In this document: positions 29,234-37,469 of the stretch, piece by piece | How positions within the stretch are numbered: position 1 is the first letter of the stretch | Layout: each line of letters starts with the position of its first letter | Assembly (NCBI RefSeq): GCF_000092065.1 | Contig: NC_009368.1 | Location: forward strand, 1-64,000 | DNA: 64,000 nt | Reading direction: 5' to 3' | Source of the DNA: Ostreococcus lucimarinus CCE9901 | Lineage: Eukaryota; Chlorophyta; Mamiellophyceae; Mamiellales; Bathycoccaceae | The notes under the pieces: generated by a model | What the model saw: the letters and a program-made list of their open reading frames with translations, nothing else | Told to the model about the DNA's origin: nothing | The model's database searches: none | Position numbers and translations under genes: made by a program

Positions 29234-30491
29234 TCACCTCGCGCCGGCGCCACCGTTTTCGGCGTCAAAGTCGCGCTTGACTTTCCTCGCGAATTCCCAA
29301 AGGTACACTTCGCCCCCGATGTGCGTGATGTGATTTAATACGTCTACGTGTGGGCGGTTGGCCGACAAGTCGACTCGCCCAGCGCCGACGACGGTGACAC
29401 CGTAGCCTGCGTCATCGGCGACTTTTTGCAACTCCTTCGGTCCGATGCCCGTCATCGTCACCAAACCTCTCAACGCGTCGTCCAAATCCTCGTCTTCCCG
29501 CTTCGACTGCATGAAGAAACAAAAATTTTCGGCGTCCGACTTATTTTCAAACGCCAAGACATGAAACTTGTCTTCCGGTCTCGCGCGCGGCGGGATGTTA
29601 TCCGGAACCATTTGCATCGCGAACAAGCGCGAGTCTCGACTTCCCATCGGCGTGATCATGATCAAGTGCAACGCGCGCGCGTCTCGCCACCAGTACGGAT
29701 CGAGCAATTGCGGATGCTCGCCCTTGTCGTCATCGTCATCGATATTAACGGGGTCGAACTCTTCCCCGAATGTATCCAAAACGTCCGCGTACTTCTCCAA
29801 GAGCGCTTCCTCGCTAAACGCCCCGCTCGCAATGTCCGCCTCCATGCGCTTCATCGCCTCGACGAGTTCGGGCGGGTACTCCGGTTCGCGCGGCGCTTCT
29901 CGCGCGTTCGTCCGCGGCGACGACTCGACTTCAGCGTTTCGCACCACCTCCGCATCATCCACCGGGTGCGCCGCGCTCTCCTTTCTCAAAATCGAATTCA
30001 GGTATTCGTCCGCGGGCGTCCACTGCGCCGACGCGCCCGGCATCGGCGCCTTTTTCTCGCGCGCCTCCTTCGCGCGCGCGCGCGCCGCGAGCTCGGCGTC
30101 CAACCGCGCGCGTTCGGCGTCACCCTCCGACGCTTCCTCGCCTTCACCCCCTTTCACGCGCACGCGCTCTTTCCATTCCTCGGCGCGTTTCGCCGCGTCT
30201 CTTCGCGCGTCTCGCCGTCGTCGAATCTCCGTCGCCTCGGCGCGCGCCGCCTTTGCGCGTTTCATCGTCTTTTCGCTCGGCCATCTCCGCGCCATGCTCT
30301 CCGCCAACTCCGCCACCTCGACCGCCGCGCGCAGCACCTCTTCATCCGGATCTCGTCCCGCCGCCCCGATCGGCGACGCGTTTCCTCCGCGCGCCCTCCA
30401 ACGCGAAGACGCTCAGCGCCGCCGCCGAAATCGCCGCCGCGCACGCCGCGGCGACTGAAATCTCCATCGCGCGCGCGTCTCGCGTCGACAT
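29234..30491 (-). CDS. DUF3110-like coiled-coil plastid protein, frame break near N-terminus
   Basis: The main frame runs from about 30390 to 29234. It holds an Arg/Glu/Ala coiled coil, an acidic stretch near 29740, then an alpha/beta domain (ALHLIMITPMG ... FHVLAFENKSDAENFCFFMQ) that resembles DUF3110, a small domain of plastid proteins in plants and cyanobacteria. No in-frame ATG precedes it. A start (ATG at 30491 or 30467) and a hydrophobic helix (AAACAAAISAAALSVFALEG) lie in the frame one base off, and joining them near 30395 gives a smooth protein. It is probably membrane-anchored in the plastid. Function is unknown and the family match moderate. The stop is 44 bp from the ARC6-like stop. 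Confidence 0.6.
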
Positions 30492-30821
30492 CCCGCCGTC
30501 GATCGCGCCTCCGACGCACGCGCGTCCCGTCGTCGTCGCCGTCGTCGTCGCCGTCGTCGTCGCGTCGTCCACGACGTTCGCGCGCGCGCGCGCGTTCGTC
30601 GCGCCGTCGCCATCCGCGTCAGCGCGACGCCGCGCGTCGTCGCCGCGCGCGCGCGTCGCGCGTCGTCCGGCGCGCGTCGTCCGGAGCGCCGACGGCGACG
30701 CGCGCGACGCCGTGGCGCGCGTCGCCGTCGCGCGCATGCCGCGGCGTCGTCGCGCTGTGGCGTCACTCGTCGACGCGTTCGCGTTCGCATTCGCATTCGC
30801 ATTCGCATTCGCATTCGATCG
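30492..30821. repeat. Divergent promoter with a GCATTC hexamer microsatellite
   Basis: 330 bp between divergent genes. It is GC-rich, with CGTCGT-type simple repeats around 30525-30560 and a hexamer array (GCATTC)5 at about 30785-30816, immediately before the ATG at 30822. No credible gene is seen: both strands are open but Arg-rich. Confidence 0.5.
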
Positions 30822-32036
30822 ATGATTCCGACGCGACGCGACGACGCCGACGACGCGACGCCGACGACGACGCGCGCGATGGAGGACGCGACGACCGCCG
30901 ACGCGACGACCGCCGACGGACGCGACGCGACGACCGACGACGAAATGAATCGAACGAATCGATCGGTGCCGCGCGCGACGAGCGTGCGAGAAAAGATTGC
31001 GCTCTACGACGGCGCCGACGAAGCGGCGAAGGCGCGAACGCGCGCGAACGACGAAGAATCGTCGGTGTCGCGAGAGACGGTGGCGAAGCTGCGCGCGAGC
31101 GATCTGGAGGAGGCGCTGACGAGGGCGTTCGACGCGTTCGGGTCGTTTGGCCGACGACGAGACGCGGAGACGCGCATGGACGGCGCGCGGTTCGCGAAGC
31201 TGTGCAAAGAGGTGATATTTAAGGGCGCGGGGGACGACGCGCGGGAGGGGAAGTTGCGACGCGCGGAGATCGCGTTCGCGCGCAGGGCGAAATTGAATCG
31301 GAAGATTGATTACGAAGATTTTCGCGCGTTGGTGATGGAGGATTGCGCGAACATCGATCGCGGCGACGACGAGGACGGCGAGGCGGACGCGATCGCGACG
31401 TGCGCGAAATTGATCGGTTGCGAACCGAGCGTGGAGTCGGCGTTGAGCCCGGGTAAAGTGCGATTCCACGACGAGCGCGAGCGTTACACCGGGGTGCAAG
31501 CGGAGAAGCACGGTCGCGGCGCGCTCGAACGCGCGGCGTCGAGACGCGGCGAGTCGGTGGAAACGCACGCCGCTCCGGAGGAGGCCAGCCTGCCCGACGT
31601 CAAAGGATTGTTCACCGCGTTCGAGTCGTTCTTGCAGTTTTCACCGCCGCAGTCCGCGCTGTCGTGCTCCAGGTGGGTGAAGATTTGCGAAGACTGCGAG
31701 CTGTTCGAGGCGCACGGGCTCGATCACCCGAGCGCGGGCATCGTCTTCAACGCCGTCGCCACGGCGAATCGTAAGACGCTCGACTTTGATGCGTTCAAAA
31801 CCGTTCTCCATCTCGCCGCCCAACGCGCCGGGAGCGAATTTTTGGTGTTCGCGCGCGCCGTCGCCGCGGGCGAGCCGCGCGTGCGCTCTGCTCTGGCCAA
31901 CTCGCCGTCCTCGCCGCTCCGTTTCCACGATGAAGTCGCCACGTACACCGCGACGCACAAGGCGACGCATCGCGATAAAGTATTGTCTCCCCGAGCGCTG
32001 AGCATTCGCAAGCGCGCGGGCATCGCGGACGATTAG
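30822..32036 (+). CDS. Tandem TPPP/p25-alpha domain protein
   Basis: A protein of 404 residues with two p25-alpha units. Unit 1 (about 85-230) has the EF-hand-like helical core ending in RKIDYEDFRAL, followed by the tail motif KVRFHDERERYTG. Unit 2 (about 260-395) repeats this, with RKTLDFDAFKTVL and LRFHDEVATYT. TPPP/p25-alpha proteins bind and bundle microtubules, and p25-alpha occurrence tracks cilia in many eukaryotes. The N-terminal 50 residues are acidic and Thr-rich, with a repeated TTADATTADG element, and ATGs at codons 20 and 42 are alternatives. Finding a two-unit p25-alpha protein in what looks like a flagellum-less picoalga is notable. Confidence 0.8.
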   Translation: MIPTRRDDADDATPTTTRAMEDATTADATTADGRDATTDDEMNRTNRSVPRATSVREKIALYDGADEAAKARTRANDEESSVSRETVAKLRASDLEEALTRAFDAFGSFGRRRDAETRMDGARFAKLCKEVIFKGAGDDAREGKLRRAEIAFARRAKLNRKIDYEDFRALVMEDCANIDRGDDEDGEADAIATCAKLIGCEPSVESALSPGKVRFHDERERYTGVQAEKHGRGALERAASRRGESVETHAAPEEASLPDVKGLFTAFESFLQFSPPQSALSCSRWVKICEDCELFEAHGLDHPSAGIVFNAVATANRKTLDFDAFKTVLHLAAQRAGSEFLVFARAVAAGEPRVRSALANSPSSPLRFHDEVATYTATHKATHRDKVLSPRALSIRKRAGIADD

Positions 32037-32396
32037 ACTGTGTATCGCGCGCGCCGCCGCGATTCGATTTGCAAACCAAAGCACGCACCGCACGCCAGAC
32101 GCGATGCCGCACCTCACGACGCGACGCTCGACGCTCGAGGTGCGAAATTCGCGCGAGAGACGCGACGGCGATGCGACGCGCGTCGCGCGCGATGCGACGC
32201 GCGCCTCGAACGCGTCGCGCGCGACGAAACGACGACGATCTCGCGTCGCGGCTGACCCTAAGCCGAACGCATCATCGGTCGCCGCCGTCGTCTGACGACG
32301 CCCGATCGACGCGCGCGCGACGGGAACGACGAACGAAGACTGACGTTAAACGCGCGATGATTCGGCGGACAGTGACTGCGCGAATAGACTCGTTCG
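32037..32396. other. Promoter/5' UTR region upstream of the small-ORF/PSMG4 locus
   Basis: 360 bp. The left half is CG-dinucleotide rich with Arg-rich open frames and no sign of coding. The right half (32300-32396) is AT-richer and probably leader sequence for the short ORF at 32397. No repeat or RNA gene is seen. Confidence 0.4.
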
Positions 32397-32537
32397 ATGA
32401 TTTACGAAACCACCTCGGCGCTGTTTAGGTCGTTTTTGAAGTCGTCGCGCAACGACGATAAGTTTAGCCACGAAGGTAAGCGAAAGAGCGGACCGGGAGA
32501 GAAAGCGTCGGCGAATAAACCTGTTATGGATGATTAA
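32397..32537 (+). CDS. 46-residue conserved-looking plant-type peptide
   Basis: A short ORF starting MIYETTSALFRSF and ending KASANKPVMDD, basic in the middle. From memory it matches a small uncharacterised land-plant protein of about 50 residues with the same start (M-[VI]-Y-[DE]...LFRSFL) and the end KAS-x-NKPVM. Both termini align while the centre differs. Function is unknown. Its stop codon (32535-32537) overlaps the first possible ATG of the PSMG4-like ORF (32530) by 8 bases, and a second ATG lies 10 bases after the stop. The two may share one mRNA. It is too short for standard gene callers. Confidence 0.62.
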   Translation: MIYETTSALFRSFLKSSRNDDKFSHEGKRKSGPGEKASANKPVMDD

Positions 32538-32973
32538 TTCTGGAGAGATGACGTCGAGTGTGGAGACGACGGAGCCGAGATTGAGGCACGAAATGTTCGT
32601 CGCCGACGTTCGAGGCGTCGAGTTGGCGTTTCAAGTGTATCACTTGCACGACCAATTGTTTGCGTACATCGGCGGTTGCGATGGGCGTTTTTCGGAATGC
32701 GCGTTTGGGGTAAAGGCGCGAAGTAGTTTGGGAGGCGGCGGCGTCGCGACGACGACGTTGCTTGGAACGGAGGCGTCGGCTCGAGCGTCGAGCGACGCCG
32801 CGAGACGATTAGCTTTGAGATCGGGAAAGTCGATCGTGATGAGCGTCAACATGCCCGCGGGCGCGGAGGAGCTCCAGGGTGACGCTGAGAAGGTTTTGAT
32901 TCGGTACTTGCGCGAAAATCACGCGTTGGAAGGAGAAATGAACGACCTCGAACGCGCCTTGGGCGGCATGTAG
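32530..32973 (+). CDS. PSMG4: Proteasome assembly chaperone 4-like (PSMG4)
   Basis: 147 residues from ATG 32530, or 141 from ATG 32548. It has the PAC4 pattern: an N-terminal beta-rich part (VELAFQVYHLHDQLFAYIG), a central TTLLGTEASARASSDAARRLALRSGKS-like helix, and VMSVNMPAG...LIRYL at the end. PAC3-PAC4 heterodimers guide alpha-ring assembly of the 20S proteasome in the cytosol. The length fits the family (about 123 in human) with a glycine-rich loop added. It overlaps or directly follows the 46-codon ORF, so translation would need reinitiation or leaky scanning. Confidence 0.72.
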   Translation: MINSGEMTSSVETTEPRLRHEMFVADVRGVELAFQVYHLHDQLFAYIGGCDGRFSECAFGVKARSSLGGGGVATTTLLGTEASARASSDAARRLALRSGKSIVMSVNMPAGAEELQGDAEKVLIRYLRENHALEGEMNDLERALGGM

Positions 32974-33067
32974 CGTACGCTCGCGTTTGTTATGAGAGAC
33001 GAGTGACGTTCGCGACGACACCACCGCGAGACACCGCGCTTCTACGATTTCTCTATCGATACACACA

Positions 33068-33625
33068 TTACAATTCCTCTATCATCTTCTTCGAGCGCTT
33101 CGCGTTCTTTGACGCCGCGCCGCTCTGTTTCGTCGGCACCACGAGCGTCTCCGCCTTGACCTCGTCTCGCGTCTCCTCGTGCGCCACCCCCGCGCGTTTC
33201 GCCGCCACGCGCACCGCGTCGTCTGTTTTCAAATCCACCACCCCGAGTCCCAAATCCTGCGTTCCAATCGCGCGCACGCGTCGAGTCAGTCGATCGATCG
33301 TTCGTTCGAGTCGCCGTCGCCGCGCGCGTCCCGCGCGCGCTCCTTCGTCTCCACGCACCATTTCGATCCTCGCCGCCCCGTCGTCGTCGCTCGCGACCTC
33401 GATGTTCACCTCGCTCGCCGTTTTCGTCGCCAGCGCCTCGTTCGCGCTCGCGAGCGACGGTAAAAACGTCGCGAGTTTGCCCAACAACGGACTCTGTTCG
33501 GGACGCGAAATGTTTGGCGGCGCCCGCGTCGTCGCGTCGTCGTCGCGTCGCGCGCGCGTCGCGAGCACGTCGAACGGGTCTTTCTTCGCGTCGTCGATCT
33601 CGAGCCTCTCGCGCGCGCGCGACAT
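33068..33625 (-). CDS. NOPCHAP1-like protein (DUF4598)
   Basis: A protein of 185 residues. The central motif SPLLGKLATFLPSLASANEAL followed by NIEVASDDDGAARIEMVRG matches the short conserved core of NOPCHAP1/C12orf45, which has a leucine-rich helix and then an acidic IEM motif. NOPCHAP1 bridges NOP58 and the R2TP chaperone during box C/D snoRNP assembly in animals. The C-terminal 100 residues are basic and end in a Lys/Ser-rich tail. The assignment rests on about 45 residues. It lies downstream of, and on the same strand as, the MnmM-like gene, 44 bp away, and converges with PSMG4 across 94 bp. Confidence 0.55.
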   Translation of the reverse strand: MSRARERLEIDDAKKDPFDVLATRARRDDDATTRAPPNISRPEQSPLLGKLATFLPSLASANEALATKTASEVNIEVASDDDGAARIEMVRGDEGARAGRARRRRLERTIDRLTRRVRAIGTQDLGLGVVDLKTDDAVRVAAKRAGVAHEETRDEVKAETLVVPTKQSGAASKNAKRSKKMIEEL

Positions 33626-33669
33626 GACGACGACGCGACGCGATGTGACGACGAATGCCCGACGCCCGA

Positions 33670-34271
33670 CTATCGCACGCGCTCGCACACGTACAACACC
33701 GGCGCGTTCTTGCGATTCACCACCGCGTGCACCACGACGGTGAAGTCCTTGGGCGACAATTCGGCGAACGCGCGACGCACCGCCTCGTTTTCCTCCGCGC
33801 CGCCGTCGTGACCGAGGTAGGCGACGACGGTGAACACGCCGCCGAGCCGCAGCGTCCGCGTCCCCGCGCGCACGAGTCGCGCCGACGTCGACGCCTCCGT
33901 GCGCGTTCTTCGCGCGCGTTCGTCCGCGCGCAGGCCCGGGGCGGGTAAGTACCCCAGGTTCGCCATCAGCACGCCGACGTCGCGCGCGCGCGTCGCCGCC
34001 ATCGCCTCCAACGCGTCGGCGTGACACCTCTGCTCGAAGGCGAACCGACGCGGCGCGACGCGCGCGTCCTCGAACGCGCGCGTCGACGCCTCCAGCGCCT
34101 CGCTCGCGACGTCGAAGCCGCGAATGATGACGTCGGGCGACGCGCACTCGAGCGCGAGGTACAGCGCGTCGCGTCCGCACCCGAGCGTCGCGTCGACGAC
34201 GACGTCGCCGTCGGCGCGCACGCGCTCGCACCACGCGCGACGCGCCCAGCGCAGGACGTCGGCGTCACCGA

Positions 34272-34305
<34 letters not shown>

Positions 34306-34377
34306 ACGCGCCGCGCGCGCGCGCGGCGGCGCGGCGCCGCGCGCGGGGCCCGCGGGCGCGCGCGCGATTCGCGTCAT
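33670..34377 (-). CDS. Class I SAM methyltransferase, MnmM/YtqB-like
   Basis: A protein of 235 residues. A short Arg/Ala-rich leader and a Ser9 tract (encoded by a GAC/GTC repeat at 34273-34300) precede a Rossmann methyltransferase with motif I VVDATLGCGRDALYLA. Then come MANLGYLPAPG (the family's NLGYLPG), T/S-rich EAST and VVAYLGHDGGAEENEAV, and the closing NRKNAPVLYVCER. This is the rRNA_methylase (PF06962) family whose bacterial member YtqB/MnmM methylates the wobble uridine of tRNA. In algae and plants it is probably plastidic. Its ATG lies 22 bp from the start of the divergent gene at 34400. Confidence 0.82.
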
Positions 34378-34399
34378 TCACTGACGCGACGACGCATCC

Positions 34400-35137
34400 A
34401 TGTCGCGCCGCGCGTTCGCGCCGACGCGCCAGAGCTCGGGCGCCGGACGCGCGGCGACGCGCGCGGCGACGCGAGCGCCGCGTTTGAGCCGCGCGAGGAC
34501 GCGCTCGAACGCGTCACCGCGCGATGATGTCGTCGACGACGTCGGTGACGCCGACGACGCGCGCGTCGACGCGTTTGAGCCGCGCGTGGACGCGCGCGCG
34601 ACGACGTCGGCGCTCGTCATCGGCGCGGCGTTCTTCGTCGTGAATCGACGCGTCGCGGCGGCGGTGGCGAAGCGAAGGGCGAGGGAGGAGGTGGAGGAGG
34701 AGAAGCGACGCGTCGCGCTCGAGCGACTGCGCGGCGGGGCGTCCATCGACGACGAAACCGAGATCGACGAGCGATTGCGACGGGCGTACGAGGAGGAAGC
34801 GAAGTCTAGGGAGGTGTTCTTCGGGTTGTTCAGGGTGCGAATGCCGCAACCGCTCGGGAAACCGTTGTCGGAGGTTGAGGCGGAGGAGGCGCGAGTGGCC
34901 GAGGCGAGCGGACGGCGAAGGAACGGTTCGGACGACGCCCGCGCGGGTCGCGAAGGGATGGCGGAGACGCCGCCGTGGTGGATGACGACCGTGAGCGCGA
35001 TCGTGTTGGTGCTGTTGACGTGGTCGAGCGTGGGATTGGGGAGCGTCGATCGCGTCGCCGAAGCGCCGCGGTTGACGCCGGATGAAATCGAACGATTTCG
35101 CGCGGGCGGCGGTGGCGGCGGCGGTGGGGGGGCGTGA
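34400..35137 (+). CDS. Unknown plastid-type protein with two hydrophobic segments
   Basis: A protein of 245 residues. The N-terminus is transit-peptide-like (Arg/Ala/Ser). A hydrophobic segment follows near 70-85 (SALVIGAAFFVVNRRVAAAVA), then a long charged coiled coil (EEVEEEKRRVALERLRGG), FFGLFRVRMPQPLGKPLSEVEAEEARVAE, and a second clear transmembrane helix near 195-212 (AIVLVLLTWSSVGLG). It ends in a poly-Gly tail of nine residues. No family is recognised. The layout suggests a thylakoid or envelope protein with a stromal coiled coil. Confidence 0.6.
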   Translation: MSRRAFAPTRQSSGAGRAATRAATRAPRLSRARTRSNASPRDDVVDDVGDADDARVDAFEPRVDARATTSALVIGAAFFVVNRRVAAAVAKRRAREEVEEEKRRVALERLRGGASIDDETEIDERLRRAYEEEAKSREVFFGLFRVRMPQPLGKPLSEVEAEEARVAEASGRRRNGSDDARAGREGMAETPPWWMTTVSAIVLVLLTWSSVGLGSVDRVAEAPRLTPDEIERFRAGGGGGGGGGA

Positions 35138-35300
35138 ACGCACCTACGACAGTATTTTTAATTTAATCTCATTGTTTCAGCGCGATCGCATCGAGCGCGC
35201 GCGTCGCCGCGACGACCTCGGCGCTTCCTCGGCGCCCGAGACGAAGCCGTCACGATCGCGCGCGCGCGCGCGTCGACGACGGCGTCCAACCGCGCGCGTC

Positions 35301-37433
35301 ATGCGCGACGTTCCGCGCGACGCGCGTCACCGCGCGCGCGCGTCACCGCGCGATCGGCGCTCGAAAAATCGTCGCGACACTGGATGGGTGTCGTCCGCGA
35401 TGACGCTCGCGATGGCGCTTACGTTGGCGCTGCGCGGCGCGTCGTGCGACGCGCGCGCGACGTCGTCGCGCAAACTGCTGCGACGCGAACCCGCCGGCGC
35501 GTCCAGGCCGGTCCATCGCGAACACCTGTCGTCTGGGGTGTCCAAGGAGCTCGTGCAAAGAGTCGCGCGCCGGGACGGCGGCGTCGCGGTGACGTTTGCG
35601 AACGAAGGCATGTACGACTTCGTGGTGAACTGGTGCGAACACATGGACGAAATCGGGATTACGAATTATTTAGTCGGGGCGATGGATGAGAGCTTATACG
35701 GTCGGTTGCGAAAGATTGGCGTCAACGCGTGGTTGATGGGATCGAAAAATATCGACGACGACGAAGTGAAGAAGGATTTCGGTTGGGGGACGAGGACGTT
35801 TCATAAGATGGGACGGGATAAGATTCGTTTAGTGCACGAGCTGACGAAGACTGGGTTTGATGTCATCGTCACGGACGTAGATGCGGTGTGGTTACGCGAC
35901 CCATTTCCGTTTTTGAGGCGATATCCCAAAGCGGATGCGTTGGTGAGCATCGATAATTTGCGCAATCATACCTCGGTCGTGGCGACGCAAGCGAATCACG
36001 CGGTCGATGGGGAAGGCTTAGAGCACAGCGCGTGCGGTGGGAACAAAAACATCGGTATTATGTGGTTTCGCTCGACCGAAGGCAGTCAGTCGTTCACGCA
36101 AGAGTGGTTGAACAAGCTCGAGTCAAATGACAAAGATTGGGATCAAGTCGTGTTTAACAAGTTGGTCGAGCAGGGCGGGTGCGAAACGGCGCGCGACGGG
36201 AGCGGTGTCGCCCCGGCGTATGGTGGCGGGCTCATGCTAGGAATCTTGCCGGTGGCGTTCTTTGCGAACGGTTACACATATTTCACCGAACGTCTTCACG
36301 AAATGTTCGGCTTGAAACCGTACGCTGTGCACACGACGTTTGGTTACGCAGGCACGGTTGGGAAGCGACATCGCCTGCGAGAGGCGAACCAGTGGTACGG
36401 CGATAAATACGAACCGACTTATTTTCAAGGGAAATTCATGTCGTACACGCCGCGGCTGCTCAAAGATGTCGATTACGCCGAATTCGTCAAGCGTGGCCAC
36501 CCGAATGAAGAAAATACACCCATGCTCGAGAGAGACGAGGACGTTGTGTTGGAGCACATGCGATTCGTCAATCATCAACTCGCGCAATTGTACGAAGCTG
36601 CGGTCGTCGCGAAGCATCTTGGACGTGCGTTGATTTTACCGCCATTTGCGTGCGGGTTAGATCGCGTTTGGTTCCCTCACAAAGGGCGATATCCCGGTGC
36701 TTTGCTCAAGCTTCCATTCGTGTGCCCTGCGGATCACGTGCTCAAGATTGAAGAGTTGCACGAATTCGCGCAAGACTATCGCGAATTTTCGTTTTTAGGG
36801 CATCCTTACATGCCGCGTCACTTTTTGACGAGTGAGAACGTTCGCCGCGTTGAGATTCCGTGGAGCGCAGCATTCGAGGCAACCATTCCTTTTCACGACA
36901 AGCTTCGCGCATGCTTTGAAAAGCGCGACAGAAAGCGAGGCGATGAGTCGTGTCTACCCGAGGGAAATGCAGTCTTCCGTGCTGCCGAAACGATCAAGCT
37001 ATCGGCACGCCTTGGTTCGCTCGACGCGTTGTCTGTCAACCTTGAGTCAGCAAAAGACGTCAAATTCTTGCACTTTGACACAATCATAGGCCTCACGGAG
37101 ACGTCACAGGCTACGACGGCGATGACGACACAGATTCCTCTCGGCGACTGGGGCATGGCACAGGGCACGAATGAAGACCTCGGCAAATTGGATTACAGCC
37201 TTGACAACGTTTCAATCTTTGGTGACGCGCCGCCTTCGCCGTCCAAGAACGAAACTCACGAACCGGAGGAAAGCGCCGAAAGATCAAGCGAAAAAGAGAG
37301 CGAGGCGTCGACGGCCGATGATGTGAAAGTGAGCATCGAGGCCGGTCTCATGAAGATGTTCCATGGCGATAAGAATAAAGTCGAAAGTGCCGTGCGCGCG
37401 ATTATGGAAGCTCAAGCGCTCGAAGCGGCTTAG
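35301..37433 (+). CDS. GT77-type nucleotide-sugar glycosyltransferase (XEG113/RRA-like)
   Basis: A protein of 710 residues. A signal anchor sits near residues 33-48 after an Arg-rich tail. The catalytic domain has the GT77 signature: VTFANEGMYDFVVNWCEHM, then the metal-binding DxD in DVIVTDVDAVWLRDPFPF, and NIGIMWFRS. The pattern HTTFGYAGTVGKRHRLREANQW is close to XEG113-type arabinosyltransferases, which extend Hyp-linked arabinans on extensins in plants. A C-terminal region of about 250 residues includes an acidic, Ser/Glu-rich stretch and a helical end. It probably acts in the Golgi on a surface glycoprotein. The substrate cannot be read from sequence. Confidence 0.83.
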   Translation: MRDVPRDARHRARASPRDRRSKNRRDTGWVSSAMTLAMALTLALRGASCDARATSSRKLLRREPAGASRPVHREHLSSGVSKELVQRVARRDGGVAVTFANEGMYDFVVNWCEHMDEIGITNYLVGAMDESLYGRLRKIGVNAWLMGSKNIDDDEVKKDFGWGTRTFHKMGRDKIRLVHELTKTGFDVIVTDVDAVWLRDPFPFLRRYPKADALVSIDNLRNHTSVVATQANHAVDGEGLEHSACGGNKNIGIMWFRSTEGSQSFTQEWLNKLESNDKDWDQVVFNKLVEQGGCETARDGSGVAPAYGGGLMLGILPVAFFANGYTYFTERLHEMFGLKPYAVHTTFGYAGTVGKRHRLREANQWYGDKYEPTYFQGKFMSYTPRLLKDVDYAEFVKRGHPNEENTPMLERDEDVVLEHMRFVNHQLAQLYEAAVVAKHLGRALILPPFACGLDRVWFPHKGRYPGALLKLPFVCPADHVLKIEELHEFAQDYREFSFLGHPYMPRHFLTSENVRRVEIPWSAAFEATIPFHDKLRACFEKRDRKRGDESCLPEGNAVFRAAETIKLSARLGSLDALSVNLESAKDVKFLHFDTIIGLTETSQATTAMTTQIPLGDWGMAQGTNEDLGKLDYSLDNVSIFGDAPPSPSKNETHEPEESAERSSEKESEASTADDVKVSIEAGLMKMFHGDKNKVESAVRAIMEAQALEAA

Positions 37434-37469
37434 ATACCTAGCTAGAGAGTTTGTAACAATATGCAAAAT

